Positions 1 to 10,500 of a stretch of 64,000 nucleotides of DNA are shown here, piece by piece. The position numbers and the translations under genes are program-made. Source of the DNA: Trichinella spiralis (lineage: Eukaryota; Nematoda; Enoplea; Trichinellida; Trichinellidae); contig CM012954.1 in NCBI GenBank assembly GCA_000181795.3, positions 5,350,402 through 5,414,401 on the forward strand, written 5' to 3'. Each line of letters starts with the position of its first letter. The first letter of the stretch is position 1. The notes below the pieces were generated by a model, which worked only from the letters and a program-made list of their open reading frames with translations, did no database searches and was not told where the DNA came from.

Positions 1-223
1 AAGCCAAACCGTCGCAGTTGATCAACTGTTTGTGCTTTTTCACGCATTCCAACGAGCAACTTCTCGCTTGACATGCCGGACAACAGTATCTGGCGTTCTT
101 TTTGCAAACATCGCAATGCTTGTTGTCAAAAGTTGGCTTGCTGTTCTTCTTCTTCTGGTTCAATAATTCTTCCAAACTGCTGATGACATCTTCATCATCG
201 GATGATTCGCAATTGGAAAACAT
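1..223 (-). CDS. ZNHIT6: Box C/D snoRNA assembly protein BCD1/ZNHIT6, N-terminal part, cut by window edge
   Basis: The minus strand reads from an ATG at 221-223 to the window edge, giving 74 codons with no stop. An acidic N-terminus is followed by a HIT-type zinc finger with ligands C37, C40, C48, C51, C56, C60, H64 and C70. The stretch CSLECVKKHK followed by NCDG closely matches the ZNHIT6/BCD1 finger as I recall it, more than other HIT-finger proteins. BCD1 helps assemble box C/D snoRNPs (with NOP58/15.5K and the R2TP machinery) in the nucleus. The gene lies 195 nt downstream of the UBXN6 stop on the same strand, with an acceptor-like AG 15 nt before the ATG, so it may be the downstream gene of an operon. 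The rest of the gene lies outside the window. Confidence 0.85.
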   Translation of the reverse strand, partial: MFSNCESSDDEDVISSLEELLNQKKKNSKPTFDNKHCDVCKKNARYCCPACQARSCSLECVKKHKQLINCDGLA

Positions 224-238
224 CTATTTATCCAATCA

Positions 239-240
239 CT
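239..240 (-). promoter_or_regulatory. Candidate trans-splice acceptor of BCD1
   Basis: On the minus strand TGTGCAG ends here, 15 nt before the BCD1 ATG, and no upstream coding exon or donor is evident in the 180-nt gap to UBXN6. Such an acceptor fits spliced-leader addition. An ordinary 5' UTR intron is the alternative. Confidence 0.45.
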
Positions 241-363
241 GCACATGTAAATATATATATAATCAACATTTATCAAATAAAAAATATGCAAATATTCAAG
301 TACAATTACTCGTGAATCGAAAAAAAAGAAAATTATCATTTTTTAAAGTCAATTATTTTTAAA

Positions 364-369
364 TTTATT
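364..369 (-). terminator. Poly(A) signal of UBXN6
   Basis: AATAAA on the minus strand, about 50 nt after the UBXN6 stop codon and before the next gene, BCD1. Confidence 0.55.
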
Positions 370-418
370 CATTGAAGATGAAACAAAAAACAGAAGATGA
401 AAACCAAGACAATAATAA

Positions 419-2019
419 TCAGTCGTCGCAAAATTCAGACTTCAAGTACATCGTTGGTACAGGACGACCAGCTCTGCGCGCATCTTCCAATACTTCTTTA
501 TCCCAGCTGAAGAAGAGCAAAGCAGCCGGAGCTAAGCCGAGCTCGTTGATAGATTTTTCTCCCATATCCACCAACGAAGCACCACTGGCGGAGAACATCC
601 GCAACTGATAAGGTATCCAATCGCAGCTCAGCACACTGTTCACAAAGTCGATGACCGAAGAAAATTTTTCCGACGAATTGAAAGTGCCCTGCAACAATAT
701 GCATTACACAATTTATAAATATATATCCATACAATAAACCAAGACAACAACAACACACCTCCAAAATATGGTCGTCTGGAAATCGAATTTTCAACAACGT
801 GTACACGTATGTAGTGTTGGACATTTTTTCGTCCTTTTCACGCATGCTTTTCGTACGCAACGTCAGCATCTTCTCCATTTGTTCCGTGAGATTGTTCTGC
901 TCTTGCAAAATTTCACTTGCAGTTCTTACGAAAAAACTATCCGGAACCGAAGACACGCTAATCGGCTTTTCAACATTCGCTTTGTAGATTTTTCGATTGC
1001 GATGCAACTTCAACTTCACCGCCTCGCCCGACAGCAAACAGTCCATTGCCAAAGTTAACCGTTCCACATCTGCTGCTACCGATTGTTCAATGGATAAATA
1101 TTTTTCATTATTCTAAAGAGGAATATTAAAAGAAAAAAGATTTTTTTCTGCTTTTTTGAAAATGACTTACTTCGTCCACTTCATTAAAACCAACCGCATG
1201 CAAAAATTCCAAAGCCCCTTTCACCGGAAGCACTTTCTCTTCGAATATCTTGTTGGCCATACGAATGCGACGGTATTTTTCTTCATCACCTTTTTCCAAT
1301 AAATTTCCCAGATATTTTTTCAACACTGCCACAACTTCGGCTGAACGAGTCGACGAATTCAACGAATAAATCATGATCGACGACGCAATCAACGGCTCTT
1401 GTTCCAAACAATCCCGCAAATGGTCTTCGACCGCCTTGATCAACTGCTCTTTCGGCAAAACCACATCATCACCCAATAGATCACAAGTGAAAAAAATATC
1501 ACACAAAGCCAAAGGACCCGCAACTTCGACAATTTCAGGTTGATCATTTTTTTCATTCGATTTCTCCACCCCTTCAGAAAATTCCAACTGACGACGTGCC
1601 TGTAAAAAACAAATACATGATAATAATAAATTCACCCATTTACCCCAATGATCAACAAATCCACCCACCTCCTGTACAATAGCACGTCTGGACCTGGAAA
1701 TGGCATCCTTGGACTGTTGGGCGATGCAACGCTTCAACGCAGCTTCTTCAGCTTTTTGCCTCGCTTCGGCTGCAAGTTTCTTTTCCGCTTCACTTTTTGG
1801 CTGAAGGTTAGATTGCTTCAGAAGAAAAAACAAATATAACAAATATCCACTTGGATGAACAAAACTACCCCAACTCACCGGTTCAACACGTTCCGACTGA
1901 GTGGCTGATGTCGAACGCGCACCTCTCGACTGAGTTTGATTGAGTCTACGAGGTGGACCTGCTTTTCTAAATTTCGCTGCCGCTTTCTTCTTTTCGACCA
2001 ACTTGCGAATTTTATCCAT
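419..2019 (-). CDS. UBXN6: UBX domain protein 6 (UBXN6/UBXD1), p97/VCP cofactor
   Basis: Five exons on the minus strand: 2019-1879, 1800-1669, 1599-1171, 1112-759 and 688-419. They join in frame to give 441 residues, the same length as human UBXN6. The N-terminus (KFRKAGPPRRL) resembles the VCP-interacting segment of UBXD1. A PUB domain (about 150-235) carries RRIRMANKIFEEKV, and LRTKSMREK precedes a C-terminal UBX domain (about 340-420) that ends in LLFFSWDKEVLED. The protein binds p97/VCP at both ends and acts in endolysosomal sorting, mitophagy and lysophagy. The start ATG at 2019 is the first in frame and sits 12 nt after a TTGCAG acceptor. Introns 1 (78 nt) and 2 (69 nt) are multiples of three and contain no stop, so their retention would not break the frame. 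BCD1 follows after 195 nt. Confidence 0.93.
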
Positions 2020-2031
2020 CGCTGACAACAA

Positions 2032-2033
2032 CT
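2032..2033 (-). promoter_or_regulatory. Candidate trans-splice acceptor of UBXN6
   Basis: Minus-strand AATTGCAG ends here, 12 nt before the UBXN6 ATG. With such a short leader and no recognisable upstream exon, spliced-leader addition is a reasonable reading. Confidence 0.4.
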
Positions 2034-2130
2034 GCAATTGATTTCAATTTTAAAATCAACTACAACTGTTGAAATCAAACGGCCAACCAGTAGTAATTTC
2101 AAAGAAAACCAAATAGAAAAGTAGCTTCTT

Positions 2131-2340
2131 TTAATCTTCTTTGCAATGTACAGTCGACTCTTTGGCAGGTTGAAGAAAAACACGACAAATTTGTGATTGA
2201 TAAATTTTCCAAGCAAAATTAAGAACCAATAATATGATCAAAATAAAAATAACAATTATTGAACAAACTTTCGTTTGAACATCTGCATTATTTGAACTGA
2301 ACAATGCTTTAAATTCGAATGGTAAATAAAAATCACCCAT
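2131..2340 (-). CDS. Possible small single-pass membrane protein (69 aa)
   Basis: An uninterrupted ATG-initiated reading frame of 69 residues. It has a short polar N-terminus, one strong hydrophobic segment of about 20 residues near positions 35-56 (IIVIFILIILLVLNFAW) and a basic then acidic tail ending HCKED. I do not recognise a family. It ends 111 nt upstream of the UBXN6 start on the same strand, a spacing like that of the UBXN6-BCD1 pair, so it could be the first gene of a three-gene operon. It could equally be a chance reading frame in AT-rich 5' flanking DNA, since T-rich triplets readily give hydrophobic codons. No AATAAA is seen between it and UBXN6. Confidence 0.3.
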   Translation of the reverse strand: MGDFYLPFEFKALFSSNNADVQTKVCSIIVIFILIILLVLNFAWKIYQSQICRVFLQPAKESTVHCKED

Positions 2341-5300
2341 TTACCCAAACAAGTCTACTATCAAAGTTTCAATTGATTTTCAAGCAGAATTCAATTTTAC
2401 AGTAATTTTACAAAAATGAATTTCACATCAAATGTTCGAACTGTATGGTGTTGATTTATAATTTTAAAAATTTACATTTTACACAATTAAATTCTTCTGA
2501 AATGTTAATTATAATAAAATATTTCAAGAAATAATTTTCAAAATTTTATTGTTGACGATTGAAAATTGAAAAAATGACATTAATAATTAAATATTTTATT
2601 ATACGACAAAGATTATGAATTTTGTTTAAAAAAAAAGAAAAAGAATTTTAAGAATTTAAATTTAATGCATCCAAAAATTATTCATCTCAAATAATTTTAA
2701 AAAAAATAAATTTTCGTTTCAAATAATTATTTAATTAATTTTGAAATTATATAATACAGAATTATCCTTTAAATACAGTACACTAATTTTGTGCGGTTGC
2801 ATTTATTCGAAATGAATCATCTCGTACGTTTATCATCATTATTATTGTACGTCTTGTCGCGTCTCTTGGTTTGTTTACACTTGTTTGTGTTCACTTTAGT
2901 TTGCTGTTATTCTTTGAACACACGTCTGAATTTCAAGTTTCATTCAGTTTAATGTATTGATGGGTTTTTTTTTCTTTTTTCGACAAAAATTTATGATTTG
3001 AATTGTACTGTACTTTCTTGTTGTCTGCTTTTCTTTAAAATATATTTTAAATCTGTGAATTGAGTTGAGTATTTTTGAAATCCGCGCCAGCTTGATGCCA
3101 TTCGGCAGCTGCTGAGTTCGAAATTCTTGGCAGTTGATGATGGCTAAACGTGTTTGCTTTTATTCACACAAGTGAGCCATGCTATTCTCATTATATTAAT
3201 ACTCTTCGCTTTCTCTCTTATACTACTGCTACTACTACTACGAAGAAGTAAGTGTTCGCAGAATTTGCCAGTTGGCAAATTTATATGTTATTTTTCAATT
3301 CATTCTCTCCAATATTAGAAGAATATCGATTAATTTGTTTGTAAAGATTCACTTTTAATTAATAATTATATATATTGTTTTTCTATATCCAAATTGAAGT
3401 ATAGATTGGAACAATTATTTCATGGTTGAAACAAAAAATCTCTGAATGCCAACCAAACAAGACGGCTTGTATTATACAATTTCCGGTTCAGTGGAGAAAG
3501 ATTGCACAAAAATCTCGGTCACCATTTGCAAAGCATCTGCTTTTTGTTCCATTAGACAGCAGGTGCGTTCTTTCTTTTTTTTAATAATATTTTTTTGTCT
3601 TCTTCCTCCCAATAATGTTGGGCAATATGTATAACCTTGTGTTTTGGGATGGTTTTTATTTTATCAACGCAAATTGAATCCATTAGAAAAAAAAGTGGGT
3701 CTCGCAGATTGTTCATGCATTGGCTTGATTTTTTCCATATTTTATACATTCGTCACTTTTCACTGCGCCAGCGAAATTATCCACTTGTTTTGTTTGTGTT
3801 TGTGGAATTTGCATTTTCAACCAACCGCCAACATCCTTTTCATTCATCCATTCAACCATAACTGTCACGTGATATCCCACCATTTTCCATCGATGGATGA
3901 TTCATCACTTTTTTAAACTTATAATTTGTCGAAAAAAGAAGAAAAAAAAAATTTTTTTTCTCGACTTTTCTTCCTTTCGCCAGTTTTCTGTTTGCTTTTT
4001 CTTTCCACTTTATCGTAGACGTTCATTGTTCTGATAAGCGTTCGTTCAATTTTCAACACTGACCGCTGTTCTGTTCTGTGCATCTATTGAACGTCGAACA
4101 ACACCAATATTGAAATGTTAATCAACAACTTCTTTTTTTTTGAATTACTATTTTATTCTTCTTCTTCTTCCTCGTACGTAAAGATTGACTTTTATAAAAA
4201 AAATTTGCATTTCTTTTATATTTGATCGACAATGTTCACTTTTACTTTGTTTTTTTTTATGAAAATGATTTGTTCGAATATCACAAATATATAAACGTGC
4301 TACAGTTGAACATTCGAACAGTCTACTGGCTTTTGTCAGATTATTTTTTCCCCCACTTCTCTCAATGTATACTGTAAACTTTTTTTTATTTTCAAGTCTA
4401 CATTCTACTGTGCAGTGTTTGGTATTTTTCAACGAATCGTCGGTATTGTTTTCTTTTTTCTCTTCTTCTCCGTCAAATTCAAATCTAGTTTTCTTCTTTC
4501 TTTCCTCTGGTCGGCTAAATTAAAATTTCAATTTCTACTCAACAGATAATCTAATAACAATTAGAATTGTAATCAATATTTAATTTAATATTTTTTATTT
4601 TATACTTAATCGCATAGAATTTAATATTAACGTGTTTGTTGTATGAATGAGATTGCGAATAATAATAATAATTGTCAGCGTTTAGTTTGACAGACAGATG
4701 GTTATTTCAATTTTGATAATTGGAGATTTTCAAGAAAAAAAAAGACCAATATTTCTACTTTTGTTATTATTGCACATTTTTCAATTGTACCTGAACCCCG
4801 GTGGATTAGTGAGTATCAATTTGAAATTATCATATATATATATATTATCAACGAGCGAATTTGCTTTATGAATATTTCAATAGCGAATGTATAAATATTA
4901 TCGGTTTCGATTTCAATAGCAAAGTAGCATTTTTATTCAATCCAATGCAACATTTGTAATTGTATAATAACGTTGAATTGGTGAGAGTATTTTTTTTTTC
5001 TTTCAAGGTATTTTGGTTCGTTTTTTTTCTTTTTTTCAGTTGAAACACAGTTTCAATTTTTTTTATTTATTATTTGTTTCATTTTGAATTGGTTTATATA
5101 AAAATAGCCTCTCCCCCAATGTATATGTATCATTAATAATAATAATGTTGTTGTTGTTGTTGTTAAAATTTTCTTCCTGTTCGATTTTTCCTTTTTCCAC
5201 AATGTTGAAGTGAACTGATTAGTCGGAAAATTGGTCTAGAACTTTTTCTTGCAATTTTCTTCGCGCCTGAAAATTGTCGCGTTCGCTAGGCGGCAATCGA

Positions 5301-6345
5301 TAAAACCGCAGACAGAGATGGAGAATAGAATTTGTGTTTTGTTTCGATTAAATCCAAATCGCGGTCGTCGTTTGGTCGGCAAGAAAATCTGTCAAAATTT
5401 TCCACCAATCAAAAGTTGAAATTTTTCCACCCACGCGTTTTGTCGGTTGGGGAAATTTGAAAATGGAACCGGCGTCGGTTGGTGACAAGTGGTTTAAAAT
5501 TGCTTTTTCAGTTTTAGCTTTAATTTCATTTGTCCAATTTCTAGAACTTGGGCATTTGCGTGCCAAGTCTTCGTTTTCAATGTATTTATTATTCTTAAAT
5601 GGAGAAATAAGCAGCAGTCGTGTTGTTGTTGTTGTTGTTGCACGCTTCGATAATTCTTCTTCTTGGATCGAAATTGAAAATGAACAATATTATAGTTGTT
5701 GTTGTTGTTTGGATTTATTTATTTATTTATTTTTATCCAAATTTATCAATTTTCTTCTTGTTCTTTTTGTCGATATTGGAGACAAGATCAACTTGGAGTA
5801 AAAATTATCATCAGTAATGTGAGTAAAAGAAAAACGTGTGGTGTAAAATTAATTATTTTTTAAAAAATTCTCAGACCGTTCTACGCGTCATATGACATAT
5901 ATATATATTTATTTATATGCTTGCTGTACTTATTTGCATGTTGTAATCGGTGAAGTGGAAATTCCAACCAGTGGAAAAGTTGATCATTGCACAAGTTGGC
6001 TCCCCGGTTCCGGCCTTCATTTTTGGATAATTATACCAACAATGGCTGCAGTTCGCGTCGTATCGTCCACGGGTCGGCTCGTGTCCGCTTTTCTATGCAG
6101 GTCAACGAAAAATAGTTGCCCTTAGCTGTACAGTTTGTAATTCATACGCTGTCACTGATAAAACATCTGATGGACAGTTATCCTGTTCAACTTATTGTAT
6201 TCGGTTCGATAATAGCCAGTCAATCGGGCGCCGGTTGGGTCGAAGCGTGTAATTTGATCGGCTGGCCGAAGTGACTGTTTTAATTTCTTTTTTTCGCCTC
6301 ATTCTTTTTGGTCCATTCAGCTCGGTTCGGTCGGCCGGTCATTTG

Positions 6346-6410
6346 ATTGGCTAGTTGTTGATTGGTTGGTTTGTTGGCTAGTATTAACGATCATTAGCGT
6401 TGTCGATTGG
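6346..6410 (-). promoter_or_regulatory. Cluster of three inverted CCAAT boxes
   Basis: ATTGG occurs at 6346-6350, 6361-6365 and 6406-6410, each within a GATTGGYTRG-like context, in a local GC-richer island about 1.1 kb upstream of the dystroglycan start codon. Inverted CCAAT motifs are NF-Y sites in animals. The promoter role is inference. Confidence 0.25.
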
Positions 6411-6435
6411 TTGGTTGAAAGGGGACACCTTCGAC

Positions 6436-6488
6436 GGGGGGGGGAGGCTTTTGTGCTCGGTCCATCTGCGTTATTGTTCCCCCCCCCC
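6436..6488. repeat. G9 ... C10 inverted homopolymer pair
   Basis: A run of nine G (6436-6444) is followed 34 nt later by a run of ten C (6479-6488). The two can pair as an all-GC stem, and either strand could form G-rich structures. Such runs are rare in this AT-rich window. Confidence 0.6.
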
Positions 6489-7538
6489 TCTCTCTACCCC
6501 CGAGCCGTGCCACTAATCCCGACAGCCTCTTGTCGCTTTATTCCAATTCTCTGGTTTTGTGTACTCATCTCACGCGTCACCTTTGGTCAATATTTGTCAT
6601 CACTACTACTGTACCAACGTGTATTGCTTTTTTCTCTCATCTCTAATTTATTCAAGTGTATTTTTTTTCTTTTTTAATTATTTTAAAAGTGAAACAAAAA
6701 TGTGAAAAATTATTCCAATTTTGCATTTGCATGCAAATGCAGATTTGATTTTCGCAAACAATTGTTGAAAAATTTGATCGTCTTTCTTCATTTGAATTTG
6801 CCAAACAAGCATGGCGTGGATAAACGACCAATTTTGCTATTGCCACTGCTGCTGCTGCTGCTGATGCACTTTACGATGTCGGTTCGGATGTAGAGAGTAA
6901 AGCACTGGCATATCCTTGAAATGTCATCAACGCCTGACGTGCTTGACCTCCCGAAGGCTGCATGTGATGATGTCGTTGTCAGTAGTAGTAGTAGTAAGTT
7001 GTTGTTCTTGTTATTATTGTCATTTTGATCATCACGCAGGCCAGTGTTGTGTCTTCTATTAAGGCAGAGAAAGACATCAGTTGAATGACTTGGGATGTTT
7101 CAATTATGCTTTAATGTTTGTGTGTTTGTTGTTGGTCATTTTCCGATTGTGTGCATATTATTCATTCATTTTCATTATCGTCTCGTATTTCTTCTCTTTC
7201 TGGATTTTTTTTGCTTCTTTCATCAACTTTGCCGTCTGAACAACAGATGTTGAACAACGTCGGCTGCTGTCCTGTTGACATGTCTACATCCCTCCGGGTC
7301 GTTAGCGGTTATGTCTACAACCCCAGACGTGGCCACAGACTCACAAAATGCACACCGACAAACGGGTCATCTTTTTTCTATTCGCTACCGGTGTACAAAT
7401 TGAATCAAACTGCTGTTGTCGCGTATTTTTCGCGAATATTAAAAAATGGAAATGTATTTTTTTTTCTTCTTTTTTTTCAGGGTATTATTTTATTTCCATT
7501 GAAGAAGATAGAACGTCCGCGCCGAGCGTGGTGGCGGC

Positions 7539-10500
7539 ATGGCGTTGTTGTTGTTCTTGTTCTTGTTAGTAGCAGTATTAGCAACTTCTAGCCACGCCCA
7601 GTATGGTTTGCCGGATGCGGTTGCCAGTGTGGGACGTTTGTTCAACTATGATCTACCTAATTTGGATCCCGCTACGAAATTTCATCAGGTTCGATTTTTT
7701 TTCGAAAATTTCCATCCATCCATATATTATCATAAATTGATTTTAAGTTTTCCGAAATTGGTGGCGATGGTTTGCCACTGTGGCTCGAATGGGACAAAAA
7801 AGAAAGCACGTTGGCCGGTGTGCCGATGGTCAACGACAACGGGCCGATGTATATAGCGGTGAAATTTGCCAACGGCTCGCGGGATGTTTTCGCCATTGAC
7901 GTTCGCGATCCGGACGAGCCGTGCGATTCGACCACCACCGGCACAGTTGAACGCGTCTACGCGGTTTTGCCGATGGATGTGAACCTGGATCAACTGTTGC
8001 CAGCCGAGCGTGTGCTTCTGATGAAATTGGCCAACAGGCGTTGGTCAACAGTTGTCCGAACTGGTCAGTTGACGTTGGGTAATTGGCGACTTTTCAAAAC
8101 TGCCCAACGGATCTGGTCGAATGCCGACCCATTGAAGCCCGACTTGTCGATTCAAGATTCCGAAGCAGTTTTCTACTGGACGGTCGCTTGCCAGATGCCG
8201 TTGAAAGCGAACGAAACGAAACTGATCGCTCAACTTGCCCAACAGACCCAAAATACCCCGACGGAAAAGATGCAATTTCTGTTGCCGGATTTTAACAAAA
8301 AAATCACCATCAAAGGCTTGCTGCTGGTCAAGTGGGAAATTTCGAATTTGAGAACCAAACGCCAATTTGACGACGATTATTCTCGTTATTTGGCTTCACG
8401 TTTTGGTCACGCACGTTTCACTACTGAACTTTATCCACAAACTACAACGGTAAGTCTGTTTTTCTCTTTTGTTTTTATTTTTATTTGCTTTAACTTTAAA
8501 CGAGCATTTTCTCAATAATTATAATAATAATAATATTGCTATCATCTACATGATATAATCAATATTATTGTTATTATTACTATTATTATTAGTCATTTTT
8601 ATTGGGCATTCAACGTTTGATACTGGTTTTTCTTTCTGCATAATTTGTGGTTGCTTGATCAACTGGAATATGATATGATAATTTGCCAAGGTGCGAATTT
8701 GTAATTGAAATGTCGAAATCGTTGAACCTTGGCTTGTCAGCTTTTATTATCATTTTCATCACTTATCCTTTGCAAAATTGTTGTTTCGCACAAAATCGAC
8801 AAAGTCGAATTTTCAACGATAAGTACAAAGAAAAATATACACAAGTTTCTATTATTGATATACATAAACGAAACATGATTTTCAACAGGCAGATATTTCA
8901 GTTTAGCTTTTTTTTTCTTTTGTTTCTTTTTATTCTACTTTGATACATTTTATCCATCCAATCTTCCTTCCATTCAGCGGAATTGTTTTTATTCATTATA
9001 ATTTCTTGCAATCAACTGAGAAATGTGCTTTGCATTTATAATATATTGAAAATGTTGGGGGGGCTATTTTTAGATTAAGCTACAAGTGCATTTAGCAGTT
9101 GGAAGCAGAACGCACGGCAAGCATAATTTTGTTATATTTTGAATAGAGTTAAATAAGAACTGTTTCGCTGGTGAATAAAATTACTTGGGAGAGAAATAAA
9201 CGAGCACAGACGAGAAAATGCTTATTATTATCATTATCATTATTGACTGACACAGTCAAGCTAGTAAGTAAGCTATTAGTTGGTTAGCTGGTTAGCTAGC
9301 TGGCTGTTGTGTTGCTAGTGCTACTGGAGCTTGCTTTAATTTTAAAAGCTCAGACTCGGTCAGTTTCTCTGTGGTGCAACAACTTTTAAAAATTTTTCGT
9401 TAATGTTCGCTTGTTTGCTAATTGATAAAGTGGCTTTTTATTTGTTCAATACTATACAAGCCATTATCACCATTAACGCTGCCGCCGATGCAAAACAAAA
9501 CATCTATAATGTAACATTTGTGAAATTATTTCAACAATTTTATCAGTTTAAAATTGTATTAAAAATGGAACAAGAAAACAAAAAATAAATAAATATTCCT
9601 TTTTCTTTTATTTTAAACATAAATAGTTATCATTGGTAGCTTTTATATTGTTGTTGTTGTTGTAAAAGTATCTATTCGAATAGTTTTCATTCCAATTTTT
9701 GTTGCACTCAAATAAATTTGTTCGATGATGATAAATTTTTTTTACATAACTAAAGATGTAATTGTTACTTTTGGAATGAAAATTTTTTTTCAAAAAAGAA
9801 TGGAACGAGTCATTCATTGGGGAGGGGAATTTGCAATTTGAGATGAAGTGGTTCAGGGAAACTTGTTGTTTTAGAAATAGAAAAAGCAAAATTGAAAAAA
9901 TTTGAATTTGCATATCTTTCTACTTAACTAGATGTCTGTGTTTGTTCGATTTTTCACACAACTGCTACCGTTGGCGAGGAGATTCTATGATAAAATAAAC
10001 GCGCATTTGTATTATCGCAAATTGAACGATATCACAGTGTTGGTAGAATTTCGGCTTCGCTTTTCTTCCGCTAATATAAGATAATTGACCGTCAGTCTGA
10101 CAATGAGCATGAACGATTGTCGCCTTATTATTATACACATAGATATTGGTGAAATGATTAACAACGGCGTTGCATTGTGCAACGGAAATGGTCTATCATT
10201 AAATATTGCTTTTTGTCTTTTTATGTAAATGTCTCCTTGAAAATGCTCTCTTACTTCTGGAGTTAAATAGATCGAATAGGGTTGTTTTGAAATGATGACA
10301 AAGCAAAATGTTGTGATGGTAGTTTGAGATTGCAAATAACACACACACACACTGTGATAATTTTAGACTCGAAGACCATTTACATTTCCACCCCGGAGAC
10401 CTCCAGTCCAAAGCATTCGACCAACATCCAGAATTGATTATGGCTCGACCACGGCAACGACCACATCTCCCACGCCCAGTCGATTTACTGCTACTCTTCG

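Larger units (their letters stand above)
2341..7480. other. 5.1-kb intergenic/upstream region of dystroglycan
   Basis: No reading frame here has a recognisable product. The DNA is AT-rich with many T-runs and GTT/TAT microsatellites (about 5146-5165, 5618-5640 and 5697-5735), and a less AT-rich part at about 5950-6560. It lies between divergently transcribed genes (the 2131-2340 reading frame/UBXN6 on minus, dystroglycan on plus), so it probably holds both promoters and dystroglycan 5' UTR exons. A polypyrimidine tract and CAG at 7479-7480 mark the acceptor of the exon that carries the dystroglycan start codon. Confidence 0.6.

Noticed and set aside
372-608. 78-codon plus-strand frame opposite UBXN6
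   Set aside because: It overlaps the UBX domain exon on the other strand, and its sequence is explained as antisense of that exon.
3446-3634. Plus-strand reading frame with reasonable codon mix and a CAG|GTGCGT donor at its end
   Set aside because: No family recognised, no matching downstream exon in phase, and the frame runs into T-rich sequence. It could be a 5' UTR exon but cannot be supported as coding.
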